NCBI GenBank assembly: GCA_947426265.1
Contig: CANEDJ010000028.1
Span: 1 to 18,985 of the forward strand
Source: MGBC102946 sp022793145
GTDB lineage: Bacteria; Bacillota_I; Bacilli_A; RF39; UBA660
DNA length: 18,985 nt
Reading direction: 5' to 3'
Shown here: one piece after another, positions 7,590 through 15,001 of the stretch
Layout: every line of letters starts with the position of its first letter
How positions within the stretch are numbered: position 1 is the first letter of the stretch
Translations under genes and position numbers: made by a program
The notes under the pieces: generated by a model
What the model saw: the letters and a program-made list of their open reading frames with translations, nothing else
Told to the model about the DNA's origin: nothing
The model's database searches: none

Positions 7590-7839
7590 CTAAATAATAT
7601 ATTATGAAAACATTAAAGTAGAGAAAAACAATAATACTTTTTGAATCTAAATGAATAATAAAGCTAACTTAGAAATATAATAGAAGTGAAAGAAGGAATA
7701 ATTCCATTATAAACAGAAAAAAATTGCTTAATATATTGACTTTGAATAAAAATAATGATAACATAATAATTGTCTTAATGAAAAAGGCATGTATTATTAA
7801 TTTGTAGTTTAGAAATCTACTTTAATGTATTTAGTTAAT
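7590..7839. other. Intergenic region before tRNA-Arg, no gene seen
   Basis: About 250 nt of very AT-rich sequence. No ORF with a ribosome binding site was found. It contains TTGACT at 7736-7741 with only imperfect -10 candidates downstream (GATAAC, CATAAT), and a small hairpin at 7804-7820. I see nothing else in it. Confidence 0.5.
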
Positions 7840-7848
7840 TGCTATACT
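7840..7848 (+). promoter_or_regulatory. Extended -10 promoter of the Arg-Pro tRNA pair
   Basis: TGCTATACT (7840-7848) is an extended -10 about 34 nt upstream of tRNA-Arg. No good -35 lies at the expected distance. Confidence 0.55.
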
Positions 7849-7881
7849 TCTAAGTATTTGATTAATTATGGTGTTGTATGC

Positions 7882-7958
7882 GCGCCCTTAGCTCAATTGG
7901 ATAGAGCGTTAGACTACGGATCTAAAGGTTAGGGGTTCGACTCCCTTAGGGCGCACCA
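7882..7958 (+). tRNA. tRNA-Arg (anticodon ACG)
   Basis: The acceptor GCGCCCT pairs with AGGGCGC. The anticodon loop CTACGGA lies in the stem TTAGA/TCTAA and gives ACG, expected to be deaminated to ICG by TadA. The discriminator is A and CCA is encoded. It lies 6 nt before tRNA-Pro and is probably cotranscribed with it. Confidence 0.97.
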
Positions 7959-7964
7959 TTTAAT

Positions 7965-8041
7965 CGGGAAATGGCTCAATTTGGTAGAGCACTTGGTTTG
8001 GGACCAAGGGGTTGCAGGTTCAAATCCTGTTTTCCCGACCA
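7965..8041 (+). tRNA. tRNA-Pro (anticodon TGG)
   Basis: The acceptor CGGGAAA pairs with TTTCCCG. The anticodon loop TTTGGGA lies in the stem CTTGG/CCAAG and gives TGG. CCA is encoded. A second proline tRNA, with anticodon CGG, lies at 12388. Confidence 0.97.
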
Positions 8042-8053
8042 TTTAGAAATTTA

Positions 8054-8077
8054 ACATTCTTTATAGAGTGTTTTTTT
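8054..8077 (+). terminator. Terminator after tRNA-Pro(TGG)
   Basis: ACATTCT (8054-8060) pairs with AGAGTGT (8065-8071; one G-T) around a 4-nt loop, followed by T7. Confidence 0.82.
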
Positions 8078-8168
8078 GTTTTCTAATATATTTTATTACT
8101 TTCAATAATATACTTTTGCATGATTTAATTAAAATTTTTAATTTTTGATAATTAAAAACTAAAAAAGC

Positions 8169-8197
8169 TTAAAAAATCTTCTAAAACAATGTATAAT
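8169..8197 (+). promoter_or_regulatory. Promoter of pgdA
   Basis: TATAAT at 8192-8197 with a poor -35, TTAAAA, at 8169-8174 (17-nt spacer). It lies 24 nt before the ATG. Confidence 0.6.
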
Positions 8198-8221
8198 TGA
8201 AAAAGTAGAAGTAGGTGAATT

Positions 8222-9613
8222 ATGACAACAAAACGAAAACTAAATAAAACTGGGAAAATAACACTTGCTATTGTTATCATAATTATAATAGGAGTACCTG
8301 CAATATTTTTTTTCACTCGAAAATATACGAAAGATGAAATGCATATATTAAAAATAGCAGAAAATTATCAAATGAAAATTGATTATCCCATTACGCGTCA
8401 AAAGAAACTGGATAAGCAAATTAGAGAATACATTAATTTAGAAAAAGAGAAATTTTTAAATACAGTCGATTTGAAAATTCCAGTTGGTGAAAATCAAAAA
8501 TATGAATTGATAACTGGTTATCAATTCATGAAACAACAAGATCTAAATAAAAATATGCATTATCATATTCATTTTGAAACATATACTTATTTGGGTGAAA
8601 ACCAATATATAAGAAGCGACAAAACATTTCATTATGATAATAAAAGTAAAACACATTTATCCATTAATGACTATTTAACTGAAGATAAAGCATTTGAAAA
8701 ATTATCTATTTTCTCTTATTATTATATGATGCAACATATAGAAGAAAATGTGCTAGAAATAGATGAAAAACTAGTCAAACAAATAACCGCAGCAGACCTT
8801 GATAATTATGAACACTTTTTCTTTAAAGATGAAGGCCTAGAAATCTTATTTCCTTTGTATAAAATTTCTGCAGAGTATGATGAAATGATTAAAATTGTAA
8901 TTCCTCCAAAAGAAATAAATCAATTATTGAAAGATCAATACAAGATAAGGGAAAATGAAAAAGAAAAAGAGCAAATTGTTCCAGAAAAACGAGATCTTTC
9001 TAAATATAAAGATAAAAAGTTAATTGCTTTTACTTTTGATGATGGACCAAGTGTGACTACAACAAATCGTTTGTTAGATGGATTAAAAAAATACGATGCG
9101 AAGGTTACATTTTTTGTACTTGGAAATCGTGTAGAAACAAATCGAAATACGCTAAAACGTGCTTATCAAGAAGGAAATGAAATAGGAAGTCATACATATA
9201 ACCATAGAAATCTGTTGCTATTAAATGATTATGCGCGTATACAAGAGATAAAAGAAACTAACCAAGCGATAGAAAATGTCATTGGAATTAAGCCAACATT
9301 GTTAAGACCTCCTTATGGGAATATTAATGAAGAAACAAAGAAAATAAGTAATATGCACATTATTGAATGGGGAATAGATACTCTTGATTGGAAAACAAAA
9401 GATAAAGAATTAATCGCAAAAGAAATTGTGGATAATGCCTATGATGGGGCAATTGTATTATTACATGATATATATGAATTTTCTGTAGAAGGTGCCTTAT
9501 TAGCAATGGAAAGATTAGAACAAGAAGGATATGCCTTTGTTACCATTTCAGAAATGGCAAAATTAAAAAATATAACATTAGATTATACAACGTTATACCA
9601 TCGTTTTAACTGA
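8222..9613 (+). CDS. pgdA: Peptidoglycan N-acetylglucosamine deacetylase (PgdA-like polysaccharide deacetylase)
   Basis: This membrane-anchored CE4 enzyme is expected to remove N-acetyl groups from peptidoglycan GlcNAc, which in related bacteria confers lysozyme resistance. The 463-aa protein has one N-terminal membrane segment (about 13-31), an extracytoplasmic middle region (about 35-250) with a charged linker, and a C-terminal NodB domain (about 266-450). The five CE4 motifs are visible: TFDDGP (271-276, metal-binding Asp274 and base Asp273), SHTYNH (323-328, metal ligands His324 and His328), RPPYG (362-366), DTLDW (386-390) and LLHD (413-416, His415). The architecture matches streptococcal PgdA rather than the short secreted deacetylases. 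The ATG follows AGGTG (8213-8217). It is monocistronic, with its own promoter and a terminator overlapping the stop codon. Peptidoglycan as substrate is inferred from architecture. Confidence 0.9.
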   Translation: MTTKRKLNKTGKITLAIVIIIIIGVPAIFFFTRKYTKDEMHILKIAENYQMKIDYPITRQKKLDKQIREYINLEKEKFLNTVDLKIPVGENQKYELITGYQFMKQQDLNKNMHYHIHFETYTYLGENQYIRSDKTFHYDNKSKTHLSINDYLTEDKAFEKLSIFSYYYMMQHIEENVLEIDEKLVKQITAADLDNYEHFFFKDEGLEILFPLYKISAEYDEMIKIVIPPKEINQLLKDQYKIRENEKEKEQIVPEKRDLSKYKDKKLIAFTFDDGPSVTTTNRLLDGLKKYDAKVTFFVLGNRVETNRNTLKRAYQEGNEIGSHTYNHRNLLLLNDYARIQEIKETNQAIENVIGIKPTLLRPPYGNINEETKKISNMHIIEWGIDTLDWKTKDKELIAKEIVDNAYDGAIVLLHDIYEFSVEGALLAMERLEQEGYAFVTISEMAKLKNITLDYTTLYHRFN

Positions 9614-9647
9614 CAAAATTTGTATCAAAATTGTCAGTTATTTTTTT
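9608..9647 (+). terminator. Terminator overlapping the pgdA stop codon
   Basis: AACTGACAA (9608-9616) pairs with TTGTCAGTT (9631-9639) around a 14-nt loop, followed by T7. The TGA stop lies inside the left arm. TTGTCA in the right arm with TATTTT 17 nt later (9654-9659) could also serve as a weak promoter for the next gene. Confidence 0.75.
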
Positions 9648-9683
9648 GTAAAATATTTTATTCTGAATAGAGGAAAGTGTAGA

Positions 9684-10589
9684 GTGGAAAATATGAAAGA
9701 AGAAATATTAAATTTTTACAAAAAGACAAGTATTTATACAAATTATGCAAATTATAAAAATTATTTTAGAAGTTTACCAGATGATTTAAAAGAATTAACG
9801 AAGTTAATCAATGATTCTTATATTCATCGAATTGTACTTTTAAAAAGTTATATTACACATGATAGAATCAGTGAAGAATATCCATGGTATGATTATCGCT
9901 GTCATGATGATATTTTGCTTACAGCTCCAGCTATAATGGCTGAACTATTTCGATTAGATGAGCGTGGATTAATACATGGAAGAGAACATAAAAATAAAGT
10001 AATTATTACATGCAGATATGCCTCTGTATTACTTGCTTCCATTTTAAAGGCCAAAGGGATTCCTACAAGAGTTCGATCTGGATTTGCCCCTTATATCAAT
10101 CAAAATCGTTATCCAGACCACTGGATATGTCAGTATTATAGTGAGAGAGAAGAGAGATGGATTAACATTGATACAGATGAAATAGAAATTGAGAGAAAAC
10201 ATTATAATAATATAGATGTTAAAGATGAATATTTCTGTTTTGCAGCAGAGGCATGGTTAAATGTTCGAGGAGGAAAAGTTAATGTTGAAAAATTTGTTCA
10301 TGGATCTTCAATAAAAGGACTAGATATGCTTGCAAGAACTTTATTTTTTGACTTTCATGCACTTATGAATGATGAAATTTCTTACTTGTTTTTCCCAACA
10401 TATTTAGATACAAGTAAAGAATTCTTTGAACTTGGAATAGAGGAATTAAAAGAGCTAGATGATTTAGCTCTACTCATGTTAGAACCAGATAAAAACTTTG
10501 ATGAATTGCGATACCTATTTGAAAATGACAAAAAATTTAGAGTGTTAAATACGCCACTTTTAGGAGATAAAGATCATTTAGAAATTTAA
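9684..10589 (+). CDS. Transglutaminase-like superfamily protein, cytoplasmic
   Basis: The 301-aa protein has no signal peptide or membrane helix. Residues about 104-165 match a transglutaminase-like core with the triad in order: Cys110 (ITCRYAS), His146 (PDHWICQYY) and Asp163 (WINIDTD). They are separated by LLASILKAKGIPTRVRSGFAPY, typical of microbial transglutaminase-like (COG1305-type) domains. Such domains act as cysteine proteases, amidases or inactive binding modules; the substrate here is unknown. The rest (about 170-300) is helical and unrecognised. I chose the GTG start at 9684 because AGAGGAAAG (9669-9677) is correctly spaced for it; the in-frame ATG at 9693 would be too far away. 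It is bounded by terminators on both sides. The superfamily call is good; the function is open. Confidence 0.82.
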   Translation: MENMKEEILNFYKKTSIYTNYANYKNYFRSLPDDLKELTKLINDSYIHRIVLLKSYITHDRISEEYPWYDYRCHDDILLTAPAIMAELFRLDERGLIHGREHKNKVIITCRYASVLLASILKAKGIPTRVRSGFAPYINQNRYPDHWICQYYSEREERWINIDTDEIEIERKHYNNIDVKDEYFCFAAEAWLNVRGGKVNVEKFVHGSSIKGLDMLARTLFFDFHALMNDEISYLFFPTYLDTSKEFFELGIEELKELDDLALLMLEPDKNFDELRYLFENDKKFRVLNTPLLGDKDHLEI

Positions 10590-10592
10590 TTT

Positions 10593-10614
10593 AGCCTCTT
10601 TCGGGCTCTTTTTT
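10593..10614 (+). terminator. Terminator after the transglutaminase-like gene
   Basis: AGCCT (10593-10597) pairs with GGGCT (10603-10607) around CTTTC, followed by CTTTTTT. Confidence 0.85.
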
Positions 10615-10670
10615 GTTATAAGCTGATTACTTTCTAAATAAAACATGATACAATATAATAGAGGTGTAAT

Positions 10671-11429
10671 ATGAAAATAATTTCTTGGAATGTAGCAGGA
10701 TTTAGGGCTTGTTTAAAAAAAGGCTTTTCTGATTTCTTTGATTGGATCGAAGCAGATATTGTTTGCTTACAAGAAGTAAAAGCTACTAGAGAGCAGATCC
10801 CATTTGAGCCAAAGGGATATGAATTATATTTATATCCAGCAGAGCGTAAAGGATATTCAGGAACTCTTATCTATTCTAAAATAAAACCGATATCTGTAAT
10901 GTATGGAGTTGGAATAGAAGAACATGATCATGAAGGAAGAGTCATCACCTTAGAGTTTCAAGAATTTTATTTGGTAAACACCTATGTTCCAAATGTAAAA
11001 AGAACATTAGAAAGACTTCCATATCGCATGAAATGGGAGGATATGTTTAAAATCTATTTAAAAAAATTAGAAGTAAAAAAACCTGTCATTGTGTGTGGTG
11101 ATTTTAATGTCGCACATACTGAAAAGGATATAAGGAATGCAAAAGCGAATATCGGAAACGCAGGATTTACAAATGAAGAAAGAGAAAAATTTACAACTTT
11201 ATTAGATAGTGGGTTTGTAGATATTTATAGACATTTCTATCCTGATAAAGAAGATAGTTATACATGGTGGAGCTATATGCCTAGTGTTAGGGAACGCAAT
11301 ATAGGGTGGAGGATTGATTATTTTATTTGCTCAAAAGGGATTATCAATAGTATTAAAAAAGCAGAAATTTATCATCATATTTTAGGCAGTGACCATTGTC
11401 CAATTGGAATTGAAATAATATTGAAGTAA
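10671..11429 (+). CDS. exoA: Exodeoxyribonuclease III / AP endonuclease
   Basis: ExoA/Xth-family enzyme of base excision repair: it cleaves DNA 5' of abasic sites and trims 3' ends, using Mg2+. The 252-aa length is normal for the Bacillota form. Visible active-site motifs: ISWNVAGFRA (Asn7), LQEVKA (Glu35), NTYVPN (Tyr105), GDFNVAHT (Asp144 and Asn146), WRIDYF (Asp216) and GSDHCP (Asp241 and His242). No residue is missing. The ATG follows GAGGTG (10661-10666); TATAAT (10654-10659), or TGATACAAT just before it, lies very close, so the leader would be short. The GNAT gene follows after 40 nt and the NUDIX gene after that, with no terminator between, so the three probably form an operon. Confidence 0.96.
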   Translation: MKIISWNVAGFRACLKKGFSDFFDWIEADIVCLQEVKATREQIPFEPKGYELYLYPAERKGYSGTLIYSKIKPISVMYGVGIEEHDHEGRVITLEFQEFYLVNTYVPNVKRTLERLPYRMKWEDMFKIYLKKLEVKKPVIVCGDFNVAHTEKDIRNAKANIGNAGFTNEEREKFTTLLDSGFVDIYRHFYPDKEDSYTWWSYMPSVRERNIGWRIDYFICSKGIINSIKKAEIYHHILGSDHCPIGIEIILK

Positions 11430-11469
11430 GTTGTTGGCTGTATCAGAAGAGTAAAAAGGGAGATACGTC

Positions 11470-11919
11470 ATGAGAATTAAGATTGTTGCAGTAAGGAGAG
11501 GTGTAGAAGTAAAGTTTTGTAGTGAGTTGTTAAAAAGGAGTTATAAAAAGTGTGAAAAAATAAAACGGAAATTAGAATGGCTAGAGGATTTTGAATCTTA
11601 TTCTTTTTTCTATGTTGCTAAAGAGGAAAATTTAGCAATCGGTTTTCTATATGCTTATATTGTATCAAAAAGTGGAGAATTAATGTATCATTCAACAGCA
11701 GTATTAGAAGCATTAATTGTAGAACCAAAATATAGAAACCAAGGAATTGGCACTTCTTTGATGGAAATGTTTTTGGAAGCATGTCATAACCATAATATTA
11801 AGATATTAGAGACTGAAATTTTTCATAAAAATGAGTATATGCAAAAAATCTATTGGAGCTTGAATTTAAGAAAATTTTGTTATAGAATGAGAATGAACTA
11901 CGAGGAGGAAACGGTATGA
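11470..11919 (+). CDS. GNAT-family N-acetyltransferase
   Basis: The 149-aa protein fits the GCN5-related acetyltransferase fold. Beta-4 and motif A read LEALIVEPKYRNQGIGTSL (about 79-97), with the acetyl-CoA pyrophosphate loop R89-x-x-G92-x-G94. A motif-B-like end, NEYMQKIYWSLNLRK, lies at about 121-135. The acceptor substrate cannot be predicted. The start follows AAAGGGAG (11455-11462). The last 4 nt overlap the ATG of the NUDIX gene (ATGA), so the two are translationally coupled, and exoA lies 40 nt upstream. A role beside repair genes is suggested only by context. Confidence 0.87.
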   Translation: MRIKIVAVRRGVEVKFCSELLKRSYKKCEKIKRKLEWLEDFESYSFFYVAKEENLAIGFLYAYIVSKSGELMYHSTAVLEALIVEPKYRNQGIGTSLMEMFLEACHNHNIKILETEIFHKNEYMQKIYWSLNLRKFCYRMRMNYEEETV

Positions 11920-12380
11920 AAAGAAGTGCAGGAATTTTAGTTTATCGTTTAAAAAATAATAAAGCTGAGGTATTTTTAGAGCACATGGGTGGACCTTACT
12001 GGCAAAAAAAGGATGAAGGTGCATGGTCTATACCCAAAGGAGAATACATAGAGGAACAAGCGATAGAAGCAGCAGTTAGAGAATTTAAAGAAGAAACTGG
12101 ATTTGAACTAAAAAAAGAAAGCCTCGATTTTTTAGCATCCATAAAACAAGGCAGTCAAAAATTGGTAACTGCATTTGTTACATGTCATGATTTTGATGAA
12201 AAGGCAATAAAAAGTAATATGTTTAAAATGGAATGGCCTCCAAAGAGTGGGAAAATGGTAGAATTTCCAGAAATGGACTGTGCAGAATGGTTTCAAATAA
12301 ATGATGCTAAGAAAAAGATTTTAAAAGGTCAAATTCCGTTTTTAGAAAAGTTAGAAGAATATTTAAAGAATGCCAGATAA
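11916..12380 (+). CDS. NUDIX hydrolase (COG4119-like predicted NTP pyrophosphohydrolase)
   Basis: The 154-aa protein hydrolyses a nucleoside diphosphate linked to another moiety, if like its family. It begins KRSAGILVYR and has GGPYWQKKDEGAWSIPKGEY before the Nudix box (about 42-63) ending REFKEETGF. Glu56, Glu59 and Glu60 are the expected metal ligands. The spacing from the first Gly (42) to the first Glu (47) is one residue shorter than the GX5E consensus. Later motifs MEWPPKSGKM and FPEMDCAEWF, about 106-127, are characteristic of the COG4119 group. A strong GAGGAGG (11902-11908) lies inside the GNAT gene, and the ATG overlaps its stop. It is probably in the exoA-GNAT-NUDIX operon. The substrate is unknown. 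A tRNA gene begins 7 nt after the stop. Confidence 0.9.
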   Translation: MKRSAGILVYRLKNNKAEVFLEHMGGPYWQKKDEGAWSIPKGEYIEEQAIEAAVREFKEETGFELKKESLDFLASIKQGSQKLVTAFVTCHDFDEKAIKSNMFKMEWPPKSGKMVEFPEMDCAEWFQINDAKKKILKGQIPFLEKLEEYLKNAR

Positions 12381-12387
12381 ATAATAA

Positions 12388-12464
<77 letters not shown>

Positions 12465-12485
12465 AAAAGTGAAATTTATATTTGA

Positions 12486-12512
12486 AAGCCGCTATAAAAT
12501 AAGTGGTTTTTT
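12486..12512 (+). terminator. Terminator after tRNA-Pro(CGG)
   Basis: AAGCCGCT (12486-12493) pairs with AGTGGTTT (12502-12509), with two G-T pairs and an 8-nt loop, followed by T's. Confidence 0.75.
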
Positions 12513-12612
12513 AATTAGAAGCGTTGGATAATGATGGAAAAAATAGAAAAAGATTGTGAATACTAAGAGTAATAAATTAAATAGTAATGTTTTATGAAAA
12601 ATAGTCTGTATC

Positions 12613-12641
12613 TTGTACCACTCTTCTCTTTATGATAAAAT
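12613..12641 (+). promoter_or_regulatory. Promoter of glyA
   Basis: TTGTAC (12613-12618), a 17-nt spacer and TAAAAT (12636-12641), with TG at 12633-12634. The leader would be about 44 nt, too short for a riboswitch. Confidence 0.75.
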
Positions 12642-12691
12642 AAATATATAGAGTGAAGATATTGAGATTTATTATAAGAAGAGGAGTAATT

Positions 12692-13924
12692 ATGGATAGA
12701 ATTTTAGAAGAGGCATTAAAAAAGGAAAGACAAAGACAAGAACAAAATATAGAATTGATAGCAAGTGAAAACTATGTTTCAAAAGATATTTTAAAATTAC
12801 AAGGAAGCATTCTTACAAATAAATATGCAGAAGGCTATCCAAACAAAAGATATTATGGTGGTTGTGAATACATTGATATTTTTGAAGAAAAGGCAAGAGA
12901 ATATGCGAAACAATTATTTGGAGCTAAATTTGCTAACGTTCAGCCACATTCTGGTTCTAGTGCAAATATGGCTGTTTATAGAGCGCTACTTCAAAAAGGT
13001 GATAAAGTTATGGGAATGAATTTGTCAGATGGAGGGCATTTAACACATGGTCATCCTTTATCATTTAGTGGTCAGGATTATGAAATTGTTGATTATGATG
13101 TTGATATTGAAACAGAAATGATTGATTATGAAAAATTGAGAGAAAAAGCAATCGCAGAAAAGCCAAAAATGATAATTGCAGGAGCAAGTGCATATTCTAG
13201 AATCATTGATTTTAAGAGGTTCCGGGAAATTTGCGATGAAGTAGGAGCATATTTGATGGTAGATATGGCTCATATTGCTGGGTTAGTTGCAACAGGATTG
13301 CACCCATCTCCAGTTCCATATGCAGATGTTGTCACAACGACAACACATAAAACATTAAGAGGTCCAAGAGGCGGATTGATTTTATGTAATGATGAGACAC
13401 TTGCTAAAAAAATAGATAGTGTAGTTTTCCCTGGAATACAAGGTGGACCATTGATGCATGTAATTGCAGCAAAAGCAGAGTGCTTTCATGAAGCATTACA
13501 GCCAGAATTTCAAGATTATATGAATCAGGTTGTTAAAAATATAAAAGCAATGGCGGTTTCTTTAGAAGAAGAAGGATTTAGAATTATTTCTGGTGGAACA
13601 GACAACCATTTAATTTTAGTAGACGTAAAAAATTCTGCTAATATAACAGGAAAAGAAGCACAAGAACTTCTAGATAAAATTCACATTACAGTGAATAAAA
13701 ATTCGATTCCAAATGATCATGAAAGACCTATGGTAACAAGTGGTATTAGAATTGGTAGTCCAGCGATGACAACAAGAGGCTTAAAGGAAAATGAATTTAT
13801 ACAAATTGGAAAAATTCTTGCAAAAGCTTTAAAAAATCCAACAAATGAAAAATTATTAGATGAATTAAGCAAAGAAGTTATAGAACTAACTAGTAAGTTT
13901 CCGTTGAAATATGAAAAGGAATAG
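12692..13924 (+). CDS. glyA: Serine hydroxymethyltransferase
   Basis: PLP enzyme that interconverts serine plus tetrahydrofolate with glycine plus 5,10-methylene-THF, the main source of one-carbon units. The product is 410 aa, typical for bacterial GlyA. Visible motifs: NIELIASENY near the N-terminus, YAEGYPNKRYYGG, QPHSGSSANM, VDMAHIAG (PLP-contacting Asp191 and His194), TTTTHKTLRGPRGG with Schiff-base Lys220, and GIRIGSPAMTTRG near the C-terminus. The reading frame is open upstream to a GTG at 12653, but the ATG at 12692 is correct: GAGGAG (12681-12686) precedes it and all family homologues begin here. It has its own promoter. The unknown 120-aa gene follows after 8 nt, probably in the same transcript. 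Confidence 0.97.
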   Translation: MDRILEEALKKERQRQEQNIELIASENYVSKDILKLQGSILTNKYAEGYPNKRYYGGCEYIDIFEEKAREYAKQLFGAKFANVQPHSGSSANMAVYRALLQKGDKVMGMNLSDGGHLTHGHPLSFSGQDYEIVDYDVDIETEMIDYEKLREKAIAEKPKMIIAGASAYSRIIDFKRFREICDEVGAYLMVDMAHIAGLVATGLHPSPVPYADVVTTTTHKTLRGPRGGLILCNDETLAKKIDSVVFPGIQGGPLMHVIAAKAECFHEALQPEFQDYMNQVVKNIKAMAVSLEEEGFRIISGGTDNHLILVDVKNSANITGKEAQELLDKIHITVNKNSIPNDHERPMVTSGIRIGSPAMTTRGLKENEFIQIGKILAKALKNPTNEKLLDELSKEVIELTSKFPLKYEKE

Positions 13925-13932
13925 AAAAATTT

Positions 13933-14295
13933 ATGTATCAAATTAGTAGGGTTAGAGTTATTGGATTAATTAAAAATTATAAAGGAGAGAATTCTCCTGT
14001 GGAAGAAAAAGTATTAGCAACTAGAATGGGTAAAGTTCATGTATACCAAGATGTCTTTTTTGAGGAATGTCGATATTCTCTTTTTCCTGTATTAGTTGCT
14101 TTAGAAGAGACCCTTTCTATTGGAAACATGGAAGAAATAAGACGATTTTGTACTTCTAAAGAACTTCAGTCAGGGAGGATTTCAAAAAAACGATTAATGG
14201 AAATCTATAATCAAATTAATCCACCAGAATATAAAATATCAGAAGAACAGTTAGAGATGATAAAGAAACATAAGAAAAAATATGGAGATATCTAA
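13933..14295 (+). CDS. Hypothetical protein, cotranscribed with glyA
   Basis: I do not recognise this 120-aa protein. It has no signal peptide, membrane helix or known catalytic motif. The first part (about 1-45) looks beta-rich (ISRVRVIGLI, KVLATRMGKVHVYQ). The rest is helical and charged and ends in a lysine-rich helix (MIKKHKKKYGDI). The start is 8 nt after glyA and the likely ribosome binding site (AAGGA, about 13916-13920) lies inside the 3' end of glyA, so it is very probably cotranscribed and perhaps coupled. Its stop codon overlaps by 4 nt with that of the convergent ferritin-like gene. Coding is supported by tight packing and by a terminator placed exactly at its end. Confidence 0.75.
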   Translation: MYQISRVRVIGLIKNYKGENSPVEEKVLATRMGKVHVYQDVFFEECRYSLFPVLVALEETLSIGNMEEIRRFCTSKELQSGRISKKRLMEIYNQINPPEYKISEEQLEMIKKHKKKYGDI

Positions 14296-14313
14296 TCCAT
14301 ATTTTCTTTTTTT
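14277..14313. terminator. Bidirectional terminator shared by two convergent genes
   Basis: AAAATATGGA (14277-14286) pairs with TCCATATTTT (14296-14305) around a 9-nt loop. On the plus strand it is followed by CTTTTTTT. On the minus strand it is followed by TTTTTTCTTATG, the complement of the A-run upstream. Both stop codons (TAA plus strand, TAG minus strand) fall in the loop. Confidence 0.82.
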
Positions 14314-14810
14314 AAAGCTAATAATTGTTTTTCAAAATATTCTAAATGAACTTTTTCATCTTCAATAATTCTAAGTAATAATTCTCTAATATAGGGGTCT
14401 GTGATCACTTGATAATGAGCCTGATATTCTTCAATAGCATGACTCTCTTTTTCAATATCTAATTTTAAAATATCGATGACAGATGTAGTATAATTAATAT
14501 TTTTACTAGTCCAATAAATTTTATTATCTGAATTTGCTTCATAAGTTATATATTCAGGTGTAACACCGAGGAGCTCTATTGTTTCGCCTAAAAGTTTTAG
14601 GTGATGCATTTCTATAACAGAAATGTAAAAAAGATTATTAGCAATTTGCGGATATTGTTCTCTTAGTATTAAATTTTGAAACATATAAAGATGAATAGCA
14701 CTGTCTTCTCCACTTTCTCCAGCATAGTCTTGTAATAATATTTTCGCATATTCTATATTTTTACAAGTTACTTTCGGCTTGGGATAGGGTTTATTTAGTT
14801 GAAAATCCAT
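14292..14810 (-). CDS. Ferritin-like diiron protein (rubrerythrin-like)
   Basis: The 172-aa protein is a predicted four-helix bundle of the ferritin-like/rubrerythrin superfamily, without a rubredoxin domain. Candidate metal ligands are Glu32 or Glu35 (DYAGESGE, helix 1), Glu67-x-x-His70 (IEMHH, helix 2), Glu120 or Glu122 (LDIEKESHAIEEY, helix 3) and Glu152-x-x-His155 (EDEKVH, helix 4). This ExxH pairing is typical of diiron or dimanganese carboxylate proteins. In anaerobes such proteins usually detoxify peroxide or store metal, which would suit a host with an oxygen-sensitive Pfl; that role is inferred. It is the only minus-strand protein gene in the window. AGGTGA lies 6-11 nt upstream of the ATG on the minus strand. 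A weak TTGTTA-N17-CATATT (14875 down to 14847) could be its promoter. Confidence 0.86.
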   Translation of the reverse strand: MDFQLNKPYPKPKVTCKNIEYAKILLQDYAGESGEDSAIHLYMFQNLILREQYPQIANNLFYISVIEMHHLKLLGETIELLGVTPEYITYEANSDNKIYWTSKNINYTTSVIDILKLDIEKESHAIEEYQAHYQVITDPYIRELLLRIIEDEKVHLEYFEKQLLALKKENMD

Positions 14811-14931
14811 ATAATCACCTAATAAATTTTATGAAATAAAATATAAAATATGAAGATAATATATTTTGATAACAAAAATAAATTTTGGAAAGGAATTCTC
14901 AAAAGAGTCGTAGAATAAGAAAAAAAAGGTC

Positions 14932-14957
14932 GCATTCTACAGACTAATGTAGAATGC
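14932..14957. promoter_or_regulatory. 10-bp perfect inverted repeat, candidate operator of the XRE regulator
   Basis: GCATTCTACA (14932-14941) and TGTAGAATGC (14948-14957) are perfect complements separated by 6 nt. No T tract follows on the plus strand. The repeat lies about 45-70 nt upstream of the XRE gene start, where a self-regulating repressor commonly binds. It also lies in the divergent region shared with the ferritin-like gene. The symmetry is seen directly; binding is inferred. Confidence 0.6.
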
Positions 14958-15001
14958 AAATGATAATTATAAATGGTATCCTGAATACAGGAAGTGGTTA
15001 T

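Noticed and set aside
7882..8041. Phage-type attachment site at the tRNA genes flanking the surface protein gene
   Set aside because: I found no second copy of a tRNA 3' end near the other boundary and no integrase gene in the window.
12653..12691. Upstream GTG start extending GlyA by 13 residues
   Set aside because: The ATG at 12692 has GAGGAG at the right distance and matches the usual GlyA N-terminus; the GTG would lie within about 12 nt of the -10 box.
14954..15001. Longer N-terminus for the XRE regulator
   Set aside because: There is no ribosome binding site before 14954, and the extension runs through the inverted repeat; AGGAAG precedes the ATG at 15002.
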